A stretch of DNA of 64,000 nt from Allobosea sp. UNC402CLCol (GCF_000745475.1 NZ_JQJJ01000013.1:310001-374000), one strand, 5' to 3'. Counted from the first letter of the stretch, positions 1 to 9,600 are shown. Numbers and translations are program-made. Notes: generated by a model not told the origin, from the sequence alone.

Positions 1-323
1 ATCACGGCGATGGTGACGACCAGCATCAGGAGCGTCGCCGGCCGGGCGCTGGCGAGGTGGATGGCGCGGCTGACCGGATCGCCGCTGGCGAGCACGCTCC
101 AGCAGAAGAACAGAACGACCATATAGGTCGAGGGATGGATCTTGGTTGCGGCCGAGCCGGCGAGGCCGTCGTAATTGTAGCCGACGAGCCAGAGCATGCC
201 ACCGGAGATGCAGAACAGCACGAGCACCGTGGCGACGAGGCCGATGCGGCTGATCCTGTCGAGCCGGGCCCAGCCCGGTGCCGCCCGCAGCCCGGCGGCA
301 CGCATGAGGAGATTTTGTTGCAT
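1..323 (-). CDS. O-antigen ligase-like polysaccharide membrane protein (N-terminal part, cut by window edge)
   Basis: The reverse strand carries an open frame from ATG at 323 (MQQNLLMRAAG) that runs off the window with no stop, so only about 107 N-terminal residues are visible. They contain two hydrophobic segments, roughly residues 28-47 (IGLVATVLVLFCISGGML) and 61-77 (TYMVVLFFCWSVLAS), and a third begins at the edge, consistent with a polytopic inner-membrane protein. A second ATG at codon 7 could be the true start. The next gene upstream, 41 bp away on the same strand, is a Wzz/GumC-type chain-length protein. The O-antigen ligase or exopolysaccharide polymerase assignment rests on this context and the hydrophobic pattern, not on a visible signature motif. 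Confidence 0.5.
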   Translation of the reverse strand, partial: MQQNLLMRAAGLRAAPGWARLDRISRIGLVATVLVLFCISGGMLWLVGYNYDGLAGSAATKIHPSTYMVVLFFCWSVLASGDPVSRAIHLASARPATLLMLVVTIAV

Positions 324-364
324 TTTCTTCACGCGAACCGGTGTCCACTTCGCTTGAAAATGCT

Positions 365-2503
365 CTAGCCGCGCCCGCCGGGATCGACGAGGATCGTGGC
401 CGTGATCGAGCGGCCCATGATGCGCGCGGCCTCCATGGCCTGGACGATGTCCTGCTGGCGCGTGCCGTAGAGGCGTGCGACCAGCACGATCTCCTCGACC
501 ATGCCGACGAGCGGAGCGATCCTGACATTGCGGCCGAGCGCGCCGCCATCCATCACGACGAGGTCGAAATGCCGGCTGGCATCGGCGAGCATCCGCGCCG
601 CGAAGGTCCGGCCGACATGCTTCTGCGGCGGGGCCTTGCGGCGCCCGCCGGACATCATCGCGACATCCTTGCTGGCGCCAAAATGGATCGATGACTCCAG
701 GCTGCTTTCGCCGCGCAGCAGGTCCATCAGGCCGAGGCCGGTTTCCTCTGGCTCCTTTTCCAAATCGGCATCGATCAGCAGGACGCGCTCGCCCTGCCCG
801 AGGGCTGCTTCGGCAAGCTGGTCCGTCACACGCTCGCGATCGACAGCGTCGCTTTCGACCGAGGTCAGGAGCAGGCTGCGCGCCGCAGCGGCAGCCGCTT
901 CCGACGTATTGAACAGTCTGAGCAGGGCAAGCCCGGCCTCGCCATCGGGCCCGGACGGCGCGGGCGGCACCTTGCGCAGGCGCCAGCGCTGCTTCGCGGC
1001 GGGCTTGCCGGGGCGCAGCACGGCTATGACCGGCGCGCCCACCAGCGCCTCGGCCTGGGCGCGGGAGATGAGATGGGGCGCGGCATATTCGCGAATCAAG
1101 GCCAGGCCTGCGCCAAGTCCGAGCCCGAGCATTCCGGCTGCGGCGACGAGCGGCAGGGTCGGCGGCCAGCTCGCCTGCTGCGGCGCCTGGGCGCGGCTGA
1201 TGATACGGGCATTGGTGGTGTCGAGATTGGCCTGCTCGCGCGTTTCCTGCGCGCGCAGCAGGAAATTGGCATAGACGGTGCGGGCAGCCTCCAGGTCGCG
1301 CTGAAGATCGCGCAGCCGGACCGAAGCCTGGTCCGCTCCCTGTGTCTGCTGTGTCAGGGCTTCCAGCTTGCTGACGAGGAGCTTCTCGTTGCCCTGCGCG
1401 CGCTCGTAATCGGTGCGGACGGATTGTTCGACGCGGGTGATCTCGGTCGCGATCATCCGGCGGATGGTGACGAGCTGGCTCTGGGCCGCCCCGATCGAGG
1501 GGTGGCGCGGGCCAAGCTGGCTCTGCAGGTCTGCACCGCGCAGGACGAGCGCCGCCTCCTGCTCGCGCAGTTTGGCGATGACGGGTGACTGGATGGCCTC
1601 GGTCGAGTTGCCGGCGAGGCTGCCGCCACGGTGCTGCTGGGCGATCTGCTCGACCTGGGACTTGAGCGCAGCCGTCCGGGCCTGCGCCGCCGAAAGCTGA
1701 TTGCTGATTTCGCCGAGTTGCTGGTCGCTGATCAACCGGCCTGAGGAGGCGACGAGATTGTTTTCCGCACGGTAGCGTTCGACGGCGTTCTCGGCCTTCT
1801 CGACGCGCTTGCGCTGTTCGGCGAGCCGGGCAGTCAGGGAGTCGGCTGCCTCGGTGGCCGCCTTGCTGCGGGCGTCAGCCTGGTCGGCGAGATAGGCTTC
1901 GGCGATGGCATTGGCGAGCTTCGCGGATTTCTCCGCGTCCTTCGTCGTCACGACGACGTCGACGACGAAGACCTTGTCGGCGCGCCGCACCGAGAACTTG
2001 CGGCGCAGGTTGGCGAGCGCCCGCGCCTCCGCGGGCGTCAGGCTGCCATCGGCGTTCGGCGGGTCGGCCGCGACCCGGCCGAGCAGACGCGACAGCAGGC
2101 CCTGGCCGTTGAACTCGCTGTCCTCGGCGAGCTTGGTCGTGCGGATCGCGCGCATCAGCACGCTGGTGGACTGGATGACGCTGGCCTGGCTCTCGACCTG
2201 CGCAAGCCCGCCATCCGGCGAGACGGAGCTCGGATTGACGTCGTTGCTGACGACGTTGCGGTCGCGCGGGTCGATCAGGAGCTGGGCTGATGCCGTGTAG
2301 AGGGGCGAAGTCACGACGCCATAGGCCAGTGTCAGGCCTGCGAGCAGGCCGGCAATGGCCAGAATCATGAAACGGCGGTGCCAGAGGATGCGCCAGAGCT
2401 CGGAGATCTCGACAGCGCCATCCTGACGCCGGCGATAAGCCTCCCGAGGAGCCGGCTGCACCGCTTCCTCCTGCCGATGATCGGTCGCAGCCAGGCTGGC
2501 CAT
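365..2503 (-). CDS. Wzz/GumC-family polysaccharide chain-length protein with degenerate BY-kinase domain
   Basis: This 712-residue protein follows the polysaccharide co-polymerase plan: a cytoplasmic N-terminus, a membrane segment near residues 45-64, a long periplasmic part with coiled-coil regions (for example AEQRKRVEKAENAVERY), a second membrane segment near 448-470, and a cytoplasmic ATPase-like domain to the end. In the ATPase domain the Walker A' segment (VLLIDADL, about residue 576) and a Walker B-like strand (LVVMDGG, about 648) are present. The usual P-loop GxxGxGK[ST] is replaced by TSVESDAVDRERVTD (about 545-560), and there is no C-terminal tyrosine cluster. It therefore probably controls chain length or export without autokinase activity. 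It lies beside an O-antigen ligase-like gene and opposite a GINT1-like gene. Confidence 0.85.
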   Translation of the reverse strand: MASLAATDHRQEEAVQPAPREAYRRRQDGAVEISELWRILWHRRFMILAIAGLLAGLTLAYGVVTSPLYTASAQLLIDPRDRNVVSNDVNPSSVSPDGGLAQVESQASVIQSTSVLMRAIRTTKLAEDSEFNGQGLLSRLLGRVAADPPNADGSLTPAEARALANLRRKFSVRRADKVFVVDVVVTTKDAEKSAKLANAIAEAYLADQADARSKAATEAADSLTARLAEQRKRVEKAENAVERYRAENNLVASSGRLISDQQLGEISNQLSAAQARTAALKSQVEQIAQQHRGGSLAGNSTEAIQSPVIAKLREQEAALVLRGADLQSQLGPRHPSIGAAQSQLVTIRRMIATEITRVEQSVRTDYERAQGNEKLLVSKLEALTQQTQGADQASVRLRDLQRDLEAARTVYANFLLRAQETREQANLDTTNARIISRAQAPQQASWPPTLPLVAAAGMLGLGLGAGLALIREYAAPHLISRAQAEALVGAPVIAVLRPGKPAAKQRWRLRKVPPAPSGPDGEAGLALLRLFNTSEAAAAAARSLLLTSVESDAVDRERVTDQLAEAALGQGERVLLIDADLEKEPEETGLGLMDLLRGESSLESSIHFGASKDVAMMSGGRRKAPPQKHVGRTFAARMLADASRHFDLVVMDGGALGRNVRIAPLVGMVEEIVLVARLYGTRQQDIVQAMEAARIMGRSITATILVDPGGRG

Positions 2504-2697
2504 TCCTCTACTCTACCAACACAACAACGCCGGCACCGCGGCCTTTCCCGATCGCGATACCGCTGGGGACAATGGCATCGAGTCCTTAACAAGCCCCGCT
2601 CTACCCCCGCGCCACTGCGCCGGCAGGGCTAACGAAATCGAAATCCCGACATGGCAGGCTACCCTCCGCTCGCGGGCCGCCTGGTGCACGCAGCCGC

Positions 2698-4224
2698 GTG
2701 GGATGGGGCATGCGACTGAGGTTGACTATCGGTGCTTCGCCGTTGCGGCGATGGCATCTCCTGCTGATCGATCGCCTGCGGAGCCTTCCGGGCCTCGACC
2801 TGTCGCTTTGCCTGCCGGAGAGAGCTCCTGTCGACCGGAGCGGGCTCGGCCCTCTGTTTCGCGTCGAGGGCCTGCTCCATGGCTTGCGCCCCGACAGCCT
2901 GTTCGCCGTGGCTGAGCCCGGCGATGCGGCCGTTCCGATCAGCCGGCAGGCCGGCCCCGTCGATCTGGTTCTCGATCTCGGGGACGGGAGCGCGGCGGAA
3001 GTCGGGCGGCGCTGGAGCCTGCATTTCGACGGCAAGGCGGGAGAAGATGCTCTGGTCGCCGCCCTGCTCGGCGGCGGGCTTCCCCTCGTCGAGCTCAGGG
3101 AAAGCGGCGATGTCGTCGCCGCGGGCCGGCCGGGCTCTGAAAACGGTCGCATCCTCCTGGCGAAGCTGGACGATATCCTTGCCCGGATCGTGACGCTGAT
3201 CCTCGCGGCCATGGCCGGCGGGCGATTGCGCGTTCCGGTTCTGCCTGCGACCGAGACGGGGCCGCCGACGACGCCCGCCGGCATCGCGAAGACGGTCGTC
3301 AAGGCCGGGATCGGGAAGGCAATCGAGCTGGTCTACCGGACGGGCTTCCACGCGCCGCATTGGCGGGTCGGCTGGCGCAAGCTCCACGGGCCTGACCTGT
3401 TCACCCTGCAGCGGCATCCGGATAGCGGCTGGACCGACCTGCCGGATGACGGCACCCGCTTCTATGCCGACCCCTTTCCGATCCTGCACAAGGGCAAGCT
3501 CACGCTCTTCGTCGAGGATTTCGCCCATGCGGCCGGCAAGGGCATCATCTCGGCGGTGGAATTCGGGTCGGACGGACCGCTGGGCCGGCCCGAACCCGTG
3601 TTCGAGCAGCCGGGCCACCTGTCCTATCCGTTCGTCTTCGCCCGCGACGGCGAGGTCTGGATGATCCCGGAAAGCTGCAGCGCGGCGCGGGTCGATCTCT
3701 TCCGCGCCACGGCTTTTCCGGGTGGCTGGGTGAAGGAGGCGACCCTGATCGAGGGGGTGGTCGCGAGCGACGCCACCCTCATCGAGCAGGACGGGCGGTG
3801 GTGGCTGTTCGCGACGGTGCGCGACGGCGGCGGCTCGTTCTCGGACGCGCTGCACCTGTGGTCGGCGCCGGATTTCCGCGGGCCGTGGAAGCCGCATCCG
3901 CGCAACCCCGTGCTGATCGACATCGCCTCGGCTCGGCCTGCGGGGCGGATGGTGCTGCGCGACGGGCAGTTGCTGCGGCCGGTGCAGGATTGCCGTCAGG
4001 GGTACGGCAAGGCGCTCGGCATCGCCCGCGTGACCCAGCTCGACGACACGGGTTTCGCGCAGGAGGTCGAGACCATTCTGGAGGCGGGAGGGCCGCTCTG
4101 GCCCGGCCGCCGCCTGCACAGCCTGAACAGCGCAGGGGGATTCGAGTTTATCGATGGCTCGGCGATGGTTCGGCGGAATCCCCTGGCGCGCCGGCAGCCG
4201 CCGGGCGCGAGCGCCAGTTCCTGA
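2698..4224 (+). CDS. GINT1-like (glucosamine inositolphosphorylceramide transferase N-domain family) protein
   Basis: This 508-residue soluble protein has two parts. The first 200 residues or so look like a Rossmann/formyltransferase-type fold (MRLRLTIGASPLRRWHLLLIDRL). From about residue 220 there is a beta-propeller resembling GH43-like enzymes and the N-domain of plant GINT1, with blade motifs such as FYADPFPI, LSYPFVF, WMIPES, SDATLIEQDGRWWLF and LHLWSAPDFRGPW. GINT1 glycosylates sphingolipids in plants, and bacterial homologues often sit in surface-polysaccharide loci, as here; the bacterial reaction is not known to me. The start is GTG at 2698 or, equally plausible, ATG at 2710. The 3' end overlaps the convergent acyltransferase gene by 77 bp. 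Confidence 0.7.
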   Translation: MGWGMRLRLTIGASPLRRWHLLLIDRLRSLPGLDLSLCLPERAPVDRSGLGPLFRVEGLLHGLRPDSLFAVAEPGDAAVPISRQAGPVDLVLDLGDGSAAEVGRRWSLHFDGKAGEDALVAALLGGGLPLVELRESGDVVAAGRPGSENGRILLAKLDDILARIVTLILAAMAGGRLRVPVLPATETGPPTTPAGIAKTVVKAGIGKAIELVYRTGFHAPHWRVGWRKLHGPDLFTLQRHPDSGWTDLPDDGTRFYADPFPILHKGKLTLFVEDFAHAAGKGIISAVEFGSDGPLGRPEPVFEQPGHLSYPFVFARDGEVWMIPESCSAARVDLFRATAFPGGWVKEATLIEGVVASDATLIEQDGRWWLFATVRDGGGSFSDALHLWSAPDFRGPWKPHPRNPVLIDIASARPAGRMVLRDGQLLRPVQDCRQGYGKALGIARVTQLDDTGFAQEVETILEAGGPLWPGRRLHSLNSAGGFEFIDGSAMVRRNPLARRQPPGASASS

Positions 4225-5311
4225 TAGCGTGGCCGGCGCTGTCGGCGAGCATCGCCAGCCGGCCCACCACCGTGCGCGCGCCCGTCACCGATTCCAGCGT
4301 CGCGGATTCCGTCGCGAAGCGCCGCTTGAAATCCTCGCCGCCGCACATGAAGTCGACCATCTCCAGCCCCTGGTCGATCGACCACTGGATGTAATCCATC
4401 ATCAGGACCATGCCGGGCGAGGCACGCTCGAATTCCGGGTCGTAGGTGGTGATGAAGGCCATCATCCGCCGGCGCTGGACGACATTGATCGAGACGGCGA
4501 CGATCGCGCCGGCCAGTTCGAGCACGAAGACATGGAGGATGCCGAGGCGCCGCATCACGTCGACCAGCGCCGCGAGCGCAGGCGCGCCCTCGTCGAACAG
4601 GTCGGAGGCGCGGCCATGCCGCTCCAGCCATTTGCGCTTGAGCGCGGCGACACGGGTGAGCACCGGCTCCAACGGCTCGTCGGGTCCCATCAGGCGGAAG
4701 CGGAGCTCGCCGCCTTCCTCCATGAATTTGCGGCCGCGCCGGTAATTCTGCCGAGTCTTCTTCGACTGAGTCTCGAACCAGTCCCCGCCACGCTGCCAGG
4801 GCCCCGCCACGCGATAGCTGATCTCGCTGCGGTGGTTCGGGCGCAAGGTGCCGGCCGTGAGGTCCTGCGCGATGATACTCCGGATCTCGGCGTCGGGCAG
4901 GAGCCGGTTGAGGTAGAGCATGTCGAAGCCGCCAGCCGCGGCGATCTCCCACCACAGGGCGCTGACGGCATCGCGGTTCCGGTCAGGCGCCAGGAGCGCA
5001 TCGCCATAGTCGCTATGTTCCTTGGCGGCCCATTCGAGCACGGTGACGCCGCGGCGGCGGATCGTGGCGAAGGGCAGGGCAGCTTCGAGCGCGGCGCCGT
5101 TCCAGACCAGCCCGATCAGCAGGTCGCGATCGTCGCGGCGCGTCGCGGTGCGCCACCAGGCGTCGATCCAGGCATGGCTCTGGAAGACGAGCCCATCGGC
5201 GCGCCGCCACAGGTCGTTCCAGGCCGGCGCGAGTGCCGCGAGCCGCTCGTAGGAGGTGACGATCTCCAGTTCGCGGCCGGCTGCTGCGGGAACTCGCGTC
5301 GGGCCGGTCAC
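4148..5311 (-). CDS. CelD/FemAB-type GNAT acyltransferase
   Basis: A 387-residue protein of the GNAT_6 (CelD/BcsL, FemAB-like) family. The N-terminal half contains VFQSHAWIDAWW and LPFATIRRRGVTVLEW. The C-terminal half has the typical SKKTRQNYRRGRK segment followed by the acetyl-CoA-fold strands around LHVFVLELAGAIVAVSINVV and the MDYIQWSIDQGLEMVDFMCGGEDFKR ending characteristic of this family. I chose GTG at 5311 because it overlaps the TGA stop of the upstream hydroxylase gene in a GTGA junction, implying translational coupling. The longer open frame upstream is antisense to hydroxylase coding sequence. Relatives act in exopolysaccharide or cell-surface acylation; the substrate here is unknown. 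Confidence 0.8.
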   Translation of the reverse strand: MTGPTRVPAAAGRELEIVTSYERLAALAPAWNDLWRRADGLVFQSHAWIDAWWRTATRRDDRDLLIGLVWNGAALEAALPFATIRRRGVTVLEWAAKEHSDYGDALLAPDRNRDAVSALWWEIAAAGGFDMLYLNRLLPDAEIRSIIAQDLTAGTLRPNHRSEISYRVAGPWQRGGDWFETQSKKTRQNYRRGRKFMEEGGELRFRLMGPDEPLEPVLTRVAALKRKWLERHGRASDLFDEGAPALAALVDVMRRLGILHVFVLELAGAIVAVSINVVQRRRMMAFITTYDPEFERASPGMVLMMDYIQWSIDQGLEMVDFMCGGEDFKRRFATESATLESVTGARTVVGRLAMLADSAGHAIRNWRSRPAAAGAPGDSAEPSPSHR

Positions 5312-6330
5312 GACTGGGTTTCCTCGATCTCCTGGGCCGTCTGGCGGGCCGCGCGGGGGCGCAGGCGCAGCTTGATCTGGCGCCACATCCGCTTCAGCGG
5401 CATGAGATAAAGGCCCGAAAGCGACTGGTAGTCGCGGACATTGCGCTCCATCAGCCCGAACTTGAAGTCCTCGTCCGGCTTCGGCACGCAGAGCGTCCCG
5501 AAGAAGCGATCCCAGAACGAGAAGAGCAGGCCGAAATTCTTGTCGTAGTGGCGCGGGTCGACGCTGTGGTGCAACTGGTGCCAGTGCGGGCAGAGCACGA
5601 CATTGTTGAGCGGCCCGAACGAAATCTTGAAATGCGTGTGCCTGACGAAATCCATCATCAGGATATTGCGCATCACATAGACGTTGATGCCGAAGACGGT
5701 GAGCTCGACGAGGTTGAGCGAGACAAGCGACCAGATGCCGAAGCAGATGCCGGGAATGACCCCGTCCCAGGCGCGGTTCATCAGTTCGTCCAGCGGATGG
5801 ACGCGGTCCTTGGTGATGCCGACCATGACCTCGGCGGAGTGATGGACCTTGTGCAGCTCCCACAGGATCGGGAAGCGATGCTGCGCGACATGGTACAGGT
5901 AATAGGAGATGTCGTAGGCGAGCAGCATCGTCACGGTGAAGATCACCGTGGTGAGCGGGCCGGCCGGGCCGGGGATAAGGGGCGGATCGATGTGGAAGAG
6001 CGTCGCCAGCACCCGGTTGGTCGCATAGCCGACCGCGACGACGAAGGTGATCCCCGCCGGCAGCATCAGGAAGGGCATGATCGCCTTGCGCGTGACCCAG
6101 AACAGCAGGTCCGCCTTCGCCGAAGGATGCATGATGATCTCATGCGGGAACACGAAATCGAAGAACTCGCGGAAGCTGCGCTCCTTCGTCGTCCTGAGAT
6201 AGGCGACCAGCGCGCTGACGAGCGCCGTCAGCAGGAGCATTCCGGTCGCGATCAGGCTCGTCGCCGAGATCTTGTCGAGGATCTTGCCGACGAAGTCGGT
6301 CATTTGCGCAAACATCGGCATCTCAATCAT
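5308..6330 (-). CDS. Fatty acid hydroxylase / sterol desaturase family membrane protein
   Basis: This 340-residue integral membrane protein belongs to the diiron fatty-acid hydroxylase superfamily. The histidine clusters expected for the diiron site are visible: HVAQHRFP with HKVHHSAE in the middle (about residues 150-175) and HWHQLHHSVDPRHYDKNFG near 250-270. Several hydrophobic segments precede them (for example LIATGMLLLTALVSALVAYL and IMPFLMLPAGITFVVAV). Members oxidise lipid acyl chains or sterol-like substrates at the cytoplasmic membrane. It is the first gene of a two-gene unit with the downstream acyltransferase (GTGA overlap), which suggests joint modification of an envelope lipid or lipid-linked glycan. 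The native substrate cannot be read from the sequence. Confidence 0.85.
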   Translation of the reverse strand: MIEMPMFAQMTDFVGKILDKISATSLIATGMLLLTALVSALVAYLRTTKERSFREFFDFVFPHEIIMHPSAKADLLFWVTRKAIMPFLMLPAGITFVVAVGYATNRVLATLFHIDPPLIPGPAGPLTTVIFTVTMLLAYDISYYLYHVAQHRFPILWELHKVHHSAEVMVGITKDRVHPLDELMNRAWDGVIPGICFGIWSLVSLNLVELTVFGINVYVMRNILMMDFVRHTHFKISFGPLNNVVLCPHWHQLHHSVDPRHYDKNFGLLFSFWDRFFGTLCVPKPDEDFKFGLMERNVRDYQSLSGLYLMPLKRMWRQIKLRLRPRAARQTAQEIEETQS

Positions 6331-6452
6331 CGATGCGGGGCCACATCTTTGGCACGCAGGTGATTAAGGCTTCGGCCGATGCGATGAAAGACCGTTGCTC
6401 AGGGTTAAGCCATTTCTGGTTAAGCCCGGGCGACCGCACTCGCAGAATAAAG
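6331..6452. promoter_or_regulatory. Promoter region of the hydroxylase operon with a 9-nt direct repeat
   Basis: The segment upstream of the hydroxylase start holds two exact copies of GGTTAAGCC at 6403-6411 and 6418-6426, spaced 15 nt start to start. A related TTAAGGC lies at 6364-6370. TTAA pairs are reminiscent of the alphaproteobacterial cell-cycle regulator CtrA, but the 11-nt spacing between the TTAA cores does not match its usual 7-nt gap, so the regulator is left open. No gene is seen here. Confidence 0.35.
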
Positions 6453-6478
6453 AGGCGGCCCTGCGGCCGCCTTTTAAA
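6453..6478. terminator. Bidirectional hairpin terminator
   Basis: A perfect 8-bp stem, AGGCGGCC (6453-6460) with GGCCGCCT (6465-6472) and a CTGC loop, is followed on the plus strand by TTTTAAAA. On the minus strand it is preceded by an A-tract and followed by TCTTTATT. It lies downstream of the RND pump gene, in the minus-strand direction, and upstream of the hydroxylase promoter. It therefore most likely ends the efflux operon transcript. Confidence 0.7.
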
Positions 6479-6482
6479 ATCT

Positions 6483-6600
6483 GCACAGCCTCACCTTGAG
6501 TGAGACGAATTCCGCACAGGCTCAGCTTAAGTGAGATAGGCCTTGAGCTTCTATGAGATTTGGGGCGGGGATAGCCGTCTCCAGGCTCATTTTGAATGAG
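6483..6600. repeat. Cluster of three (perhaps four) 15-nt palindromic repeats
   Basis: Three copies of CTCAnnTTrArTGAG occur at 6490-6504 (CTCACCTTGAGTGAG), 6521-6535 (CTCAGCTTAAGTGAG) and 6586-6600 (CTCATTTTGAATGAG). A degenerate copy lies at 6543-6557 (TTGAGCTTCTATGAG). The first two are also preceded by GCACAGC and GCACAGG, so the repeated unit is about 23 nt. Start-to-start spacings are 31, 22 and 43 nt, close to whole helical turns, which suits cooperative binding of a dimeric regulator. They lie between the 3' end of the RND pump gene and the terminator. I could not assign a regulator. Confidence 0.6.
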
Positions 6601-6670
6601 ATCTTACAGTAGGCGCGCCGGGCGCCAGGCAAGACGCACGCCAGAGCGAATTGTCGCTTGTCTCGCATGG

Positions 6671-9600
6671 TTACTCAGCCGCGTGCGCATAGGCGAGTGG
6701 CGAAGTCTCGGCGCTCGGCCCGGCCTCGACCTCATGGGCGGTCGCGACCGTCGGCTTGATCCGGAACCACGCAGCATAAAGCGCCGGCAGGAAGAGCAGG
6801 ATCAGCACCGTCCCGACCGCCGTGCCGCCGATAAGCGTATAGGCCATCGAACCCCAGAAGACGGAGTGGGTCAGCGGGATAAAGGCCAGGACCGCGGCGA
6901 GCGCCGTCAGGATGACCGGCCGCGTGCGCTGAACCGTCGCTTCGATGACGGCATGATAGTCGTCCAGACCCGCGATCTGGTTCTCCTTGATCTGGTCGGT
7001 CAGGATCAAGGTGTTGCGCATCAGGATGCCCGCCAGCCCGATGAGGCCCAGGATCGCGTTGAAGCCGAAGGGCTGGTTGAAGGCCAGCAGCGTCGGCACC
7101 ACGCCGATCAGGCCGAGCGGGGCGGTGAACAGCACCATCGTCATCATCGAGAACGACCGCACCTGGACCATGACGACGATCAGGGTCACGGCGATCATCA
7201 GCGGAAAAATCTTGCCGAGAGCATCGTTCGCCTTGGCTGCCTCCTCGATCGAGCCGCCCATGTCGATGCGATAGCCGGCCGGCAGCGCGTCGATCAGCGG
7301 CTGGAGCGCGGCCCGCACCTGCTTGGAGACCTCCGGAGGCTGCGTCGCCTCGTTAACTTCCGAGCGGATCGTGATCGTCGGCATCCGATCGCGCCGCTTC
7401 AGCACCGGCTCCTCGTAGCGGATCTCGGAGTGTCCGATCTGGTCGAGGGGGATCTGCCGCCCGTCCCGACTCATCAGGGAGAAGTCGGCGAGACGCGTCG
7501 GGTCGAGACGTTCGGCGCCGGCGCTGCGGGCGATGACCGGCACGTTGCGGATGTCTTCCCGGACCTGCGTGACCGGCACCCCGCTCAGCAGAAACTGGAG
7601 CTGCTGGCCGACCTGCGCCGGCGACAGGCCGATCAGGTTGAGGCGGTCCTGGTCCGGCACGAAGCGCAGGACCGGCGTGCGGTTGCCCCAGTCGCGGTTG
7701 GCTTCCCGAACATCGGGGATGCCCCGCATGACCTGCAGGGCCTGTTCGGAGATCTTGTAGAGTTCAGCCGGGTCGGGACCGACGATGCGGAACTCGACGG
7801 GGAATACCGAGGGAGGCCCGAAGACGAATTGCGTGGCGCGGACATAGGCCTCGGGCGCGAGCCCGTTCGAGATCTCCTCTCGCAGCCGAAGCTTGAGCTC
7901 TTCACGCGCATGGGCGTCCGGCGTCAGCACGACGATCTTGGCGAAAGCCGGATCCGGCAGCTCCGGCGAAAGCGCGAGGAAGAAGCGCGGCGCGCCCTGA
8001 CCGACATAGCTGGTGACGATCTTGGCTTCGGGCTGCCGTTCGAGCCAGCGCTCGACCTTTTGGACTGCGGCGGTCGTGGTCTCGATGCTGCTGCCTTCCG
8101 GCAGGCGGATTTCGACGAGCACCTCGGGCCGGTCGGAGGTGGGGAAGAACTGCTGCTTCAGCCCGCCCATGCCGACGCCGGAGAGAGCGAAGGCGATGCC
8201 GACGATCGCGCAGGTCAGGAACTTGTGGTCGACCGCGAAGGTGATGAGCCGCCGCAGACGCCGATAGTTCGGCGTGTCGTAGATCCCGTGCGTACCGCCT
8301 TCGATCGGCTTGATCTCCGGCAGCATCTTGACGCCGAGATAGGGCGTGAACACCACCGCCACGATCCAGGACACGATCAGCGCAAAGCCGACCACCCAGA
8401 AGATGTTGCCGGCGTATTCGCCGGCCGTGGAAGAGGCGAAGCCGACGGGCAGGAAGCCGGCGATCGTCACCAGCGTGCCCGAGAGCATGGGCGCGGCAGT
8501 ATGGCTCCAGGCATAGGCGGCCGCCTTGATGCGGTCCATGCCCTCTTCCATCTTCACGACCATGACCTCGATGGCGATGATGGCGTCGTCGACGAGGAGG
8601 CCGAGCGCCAGGATCAGCGCGCCGAGCGTGATCCGGTCGAAGAACCGGCCGGTCTCCAGCATGATGAAGAAGACGGCCGCGAGCGTGATGGGGATCGCCG
8701 CTGCAACCACGATCCCGACGCGCCAGCCGAGGCTGAGCAGGCTGACGAGCAGCACCACGCCGAGCGCCATCGCGAACTTCATCATGAATTCGTCGACGGA
8801 CGCGGCGATGTTGACCGCCTGGTCCGTTACCTTTTCGAGCGACATGCCGAGCGGCAATGTCCGGCCGATCGCGGCGGTCTTGTTCTCGAGATCCTTCCCG
8901 AGCGTCAGCCCGTTCCAGCCGTCCTGCATCACTGCGGCGAGCATGAGACTGGGCTCGCCCTGATGCCGGATGATGAAGCTCGGCGGGTCCTCGTAGCCGC
9001 GGCGGACATCGGCGATGTCGGACAGCTTGAGGGTCCGGCCTCCGGCGACGATCGGCGTGTCGGCGATGGCCTGGACGCCCTCATAGGCACCGTCGACCCG
9101 GATGAAGACGCGCGGGCCCTTGGTGTCGACCGAGCCCGCCGCCGTGACCGTATTCTGACGCTGCAGGGCGGTGACGATGTCCTGGGCGGAAACGCCCAGC
9201 GTCGCGAGCTTCGCATAGGAAAACTCGACGAAGATCTGCTGGGGGCGCTCGCCAAGGATGTTGACCTTCTTGACGCCGGGAACGTGCAGGAGATCCTGCC
9301 GAATGGTTTCGGCTTGCCGCGCCAGCTCCCGCATGGGCAGACCCTGCGCCTTCAGCGCATAGAGCGCGAAGCTGACGTCGGAATACTCGTCGTTGACGAA
9401 GGGACCGAGCACGCCGGGCGGCAGGTTGCGCGCCTCGTCGGCGAGCTTCTTCCTCGCCTGATAGAACTCCTCCTGCACCTTGGAAGGCGGCGTGGCGTCC
9501 TTCAGGTTGACCGTGAGGTAGGCATAGCCCGGTCGTGTCGTCGTCTCGACGCGGTCGTACCAGGCGAGCTCCTGCAGCCGCTTCTCCAGCGGCTCGGCGA

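Noticed and set aside
6403-6426. CtrA site suggested by the two TTAA cores.
   Set aside because: The cores are 11 nt apart instead of 7. It is recorded only as a direct repeat.
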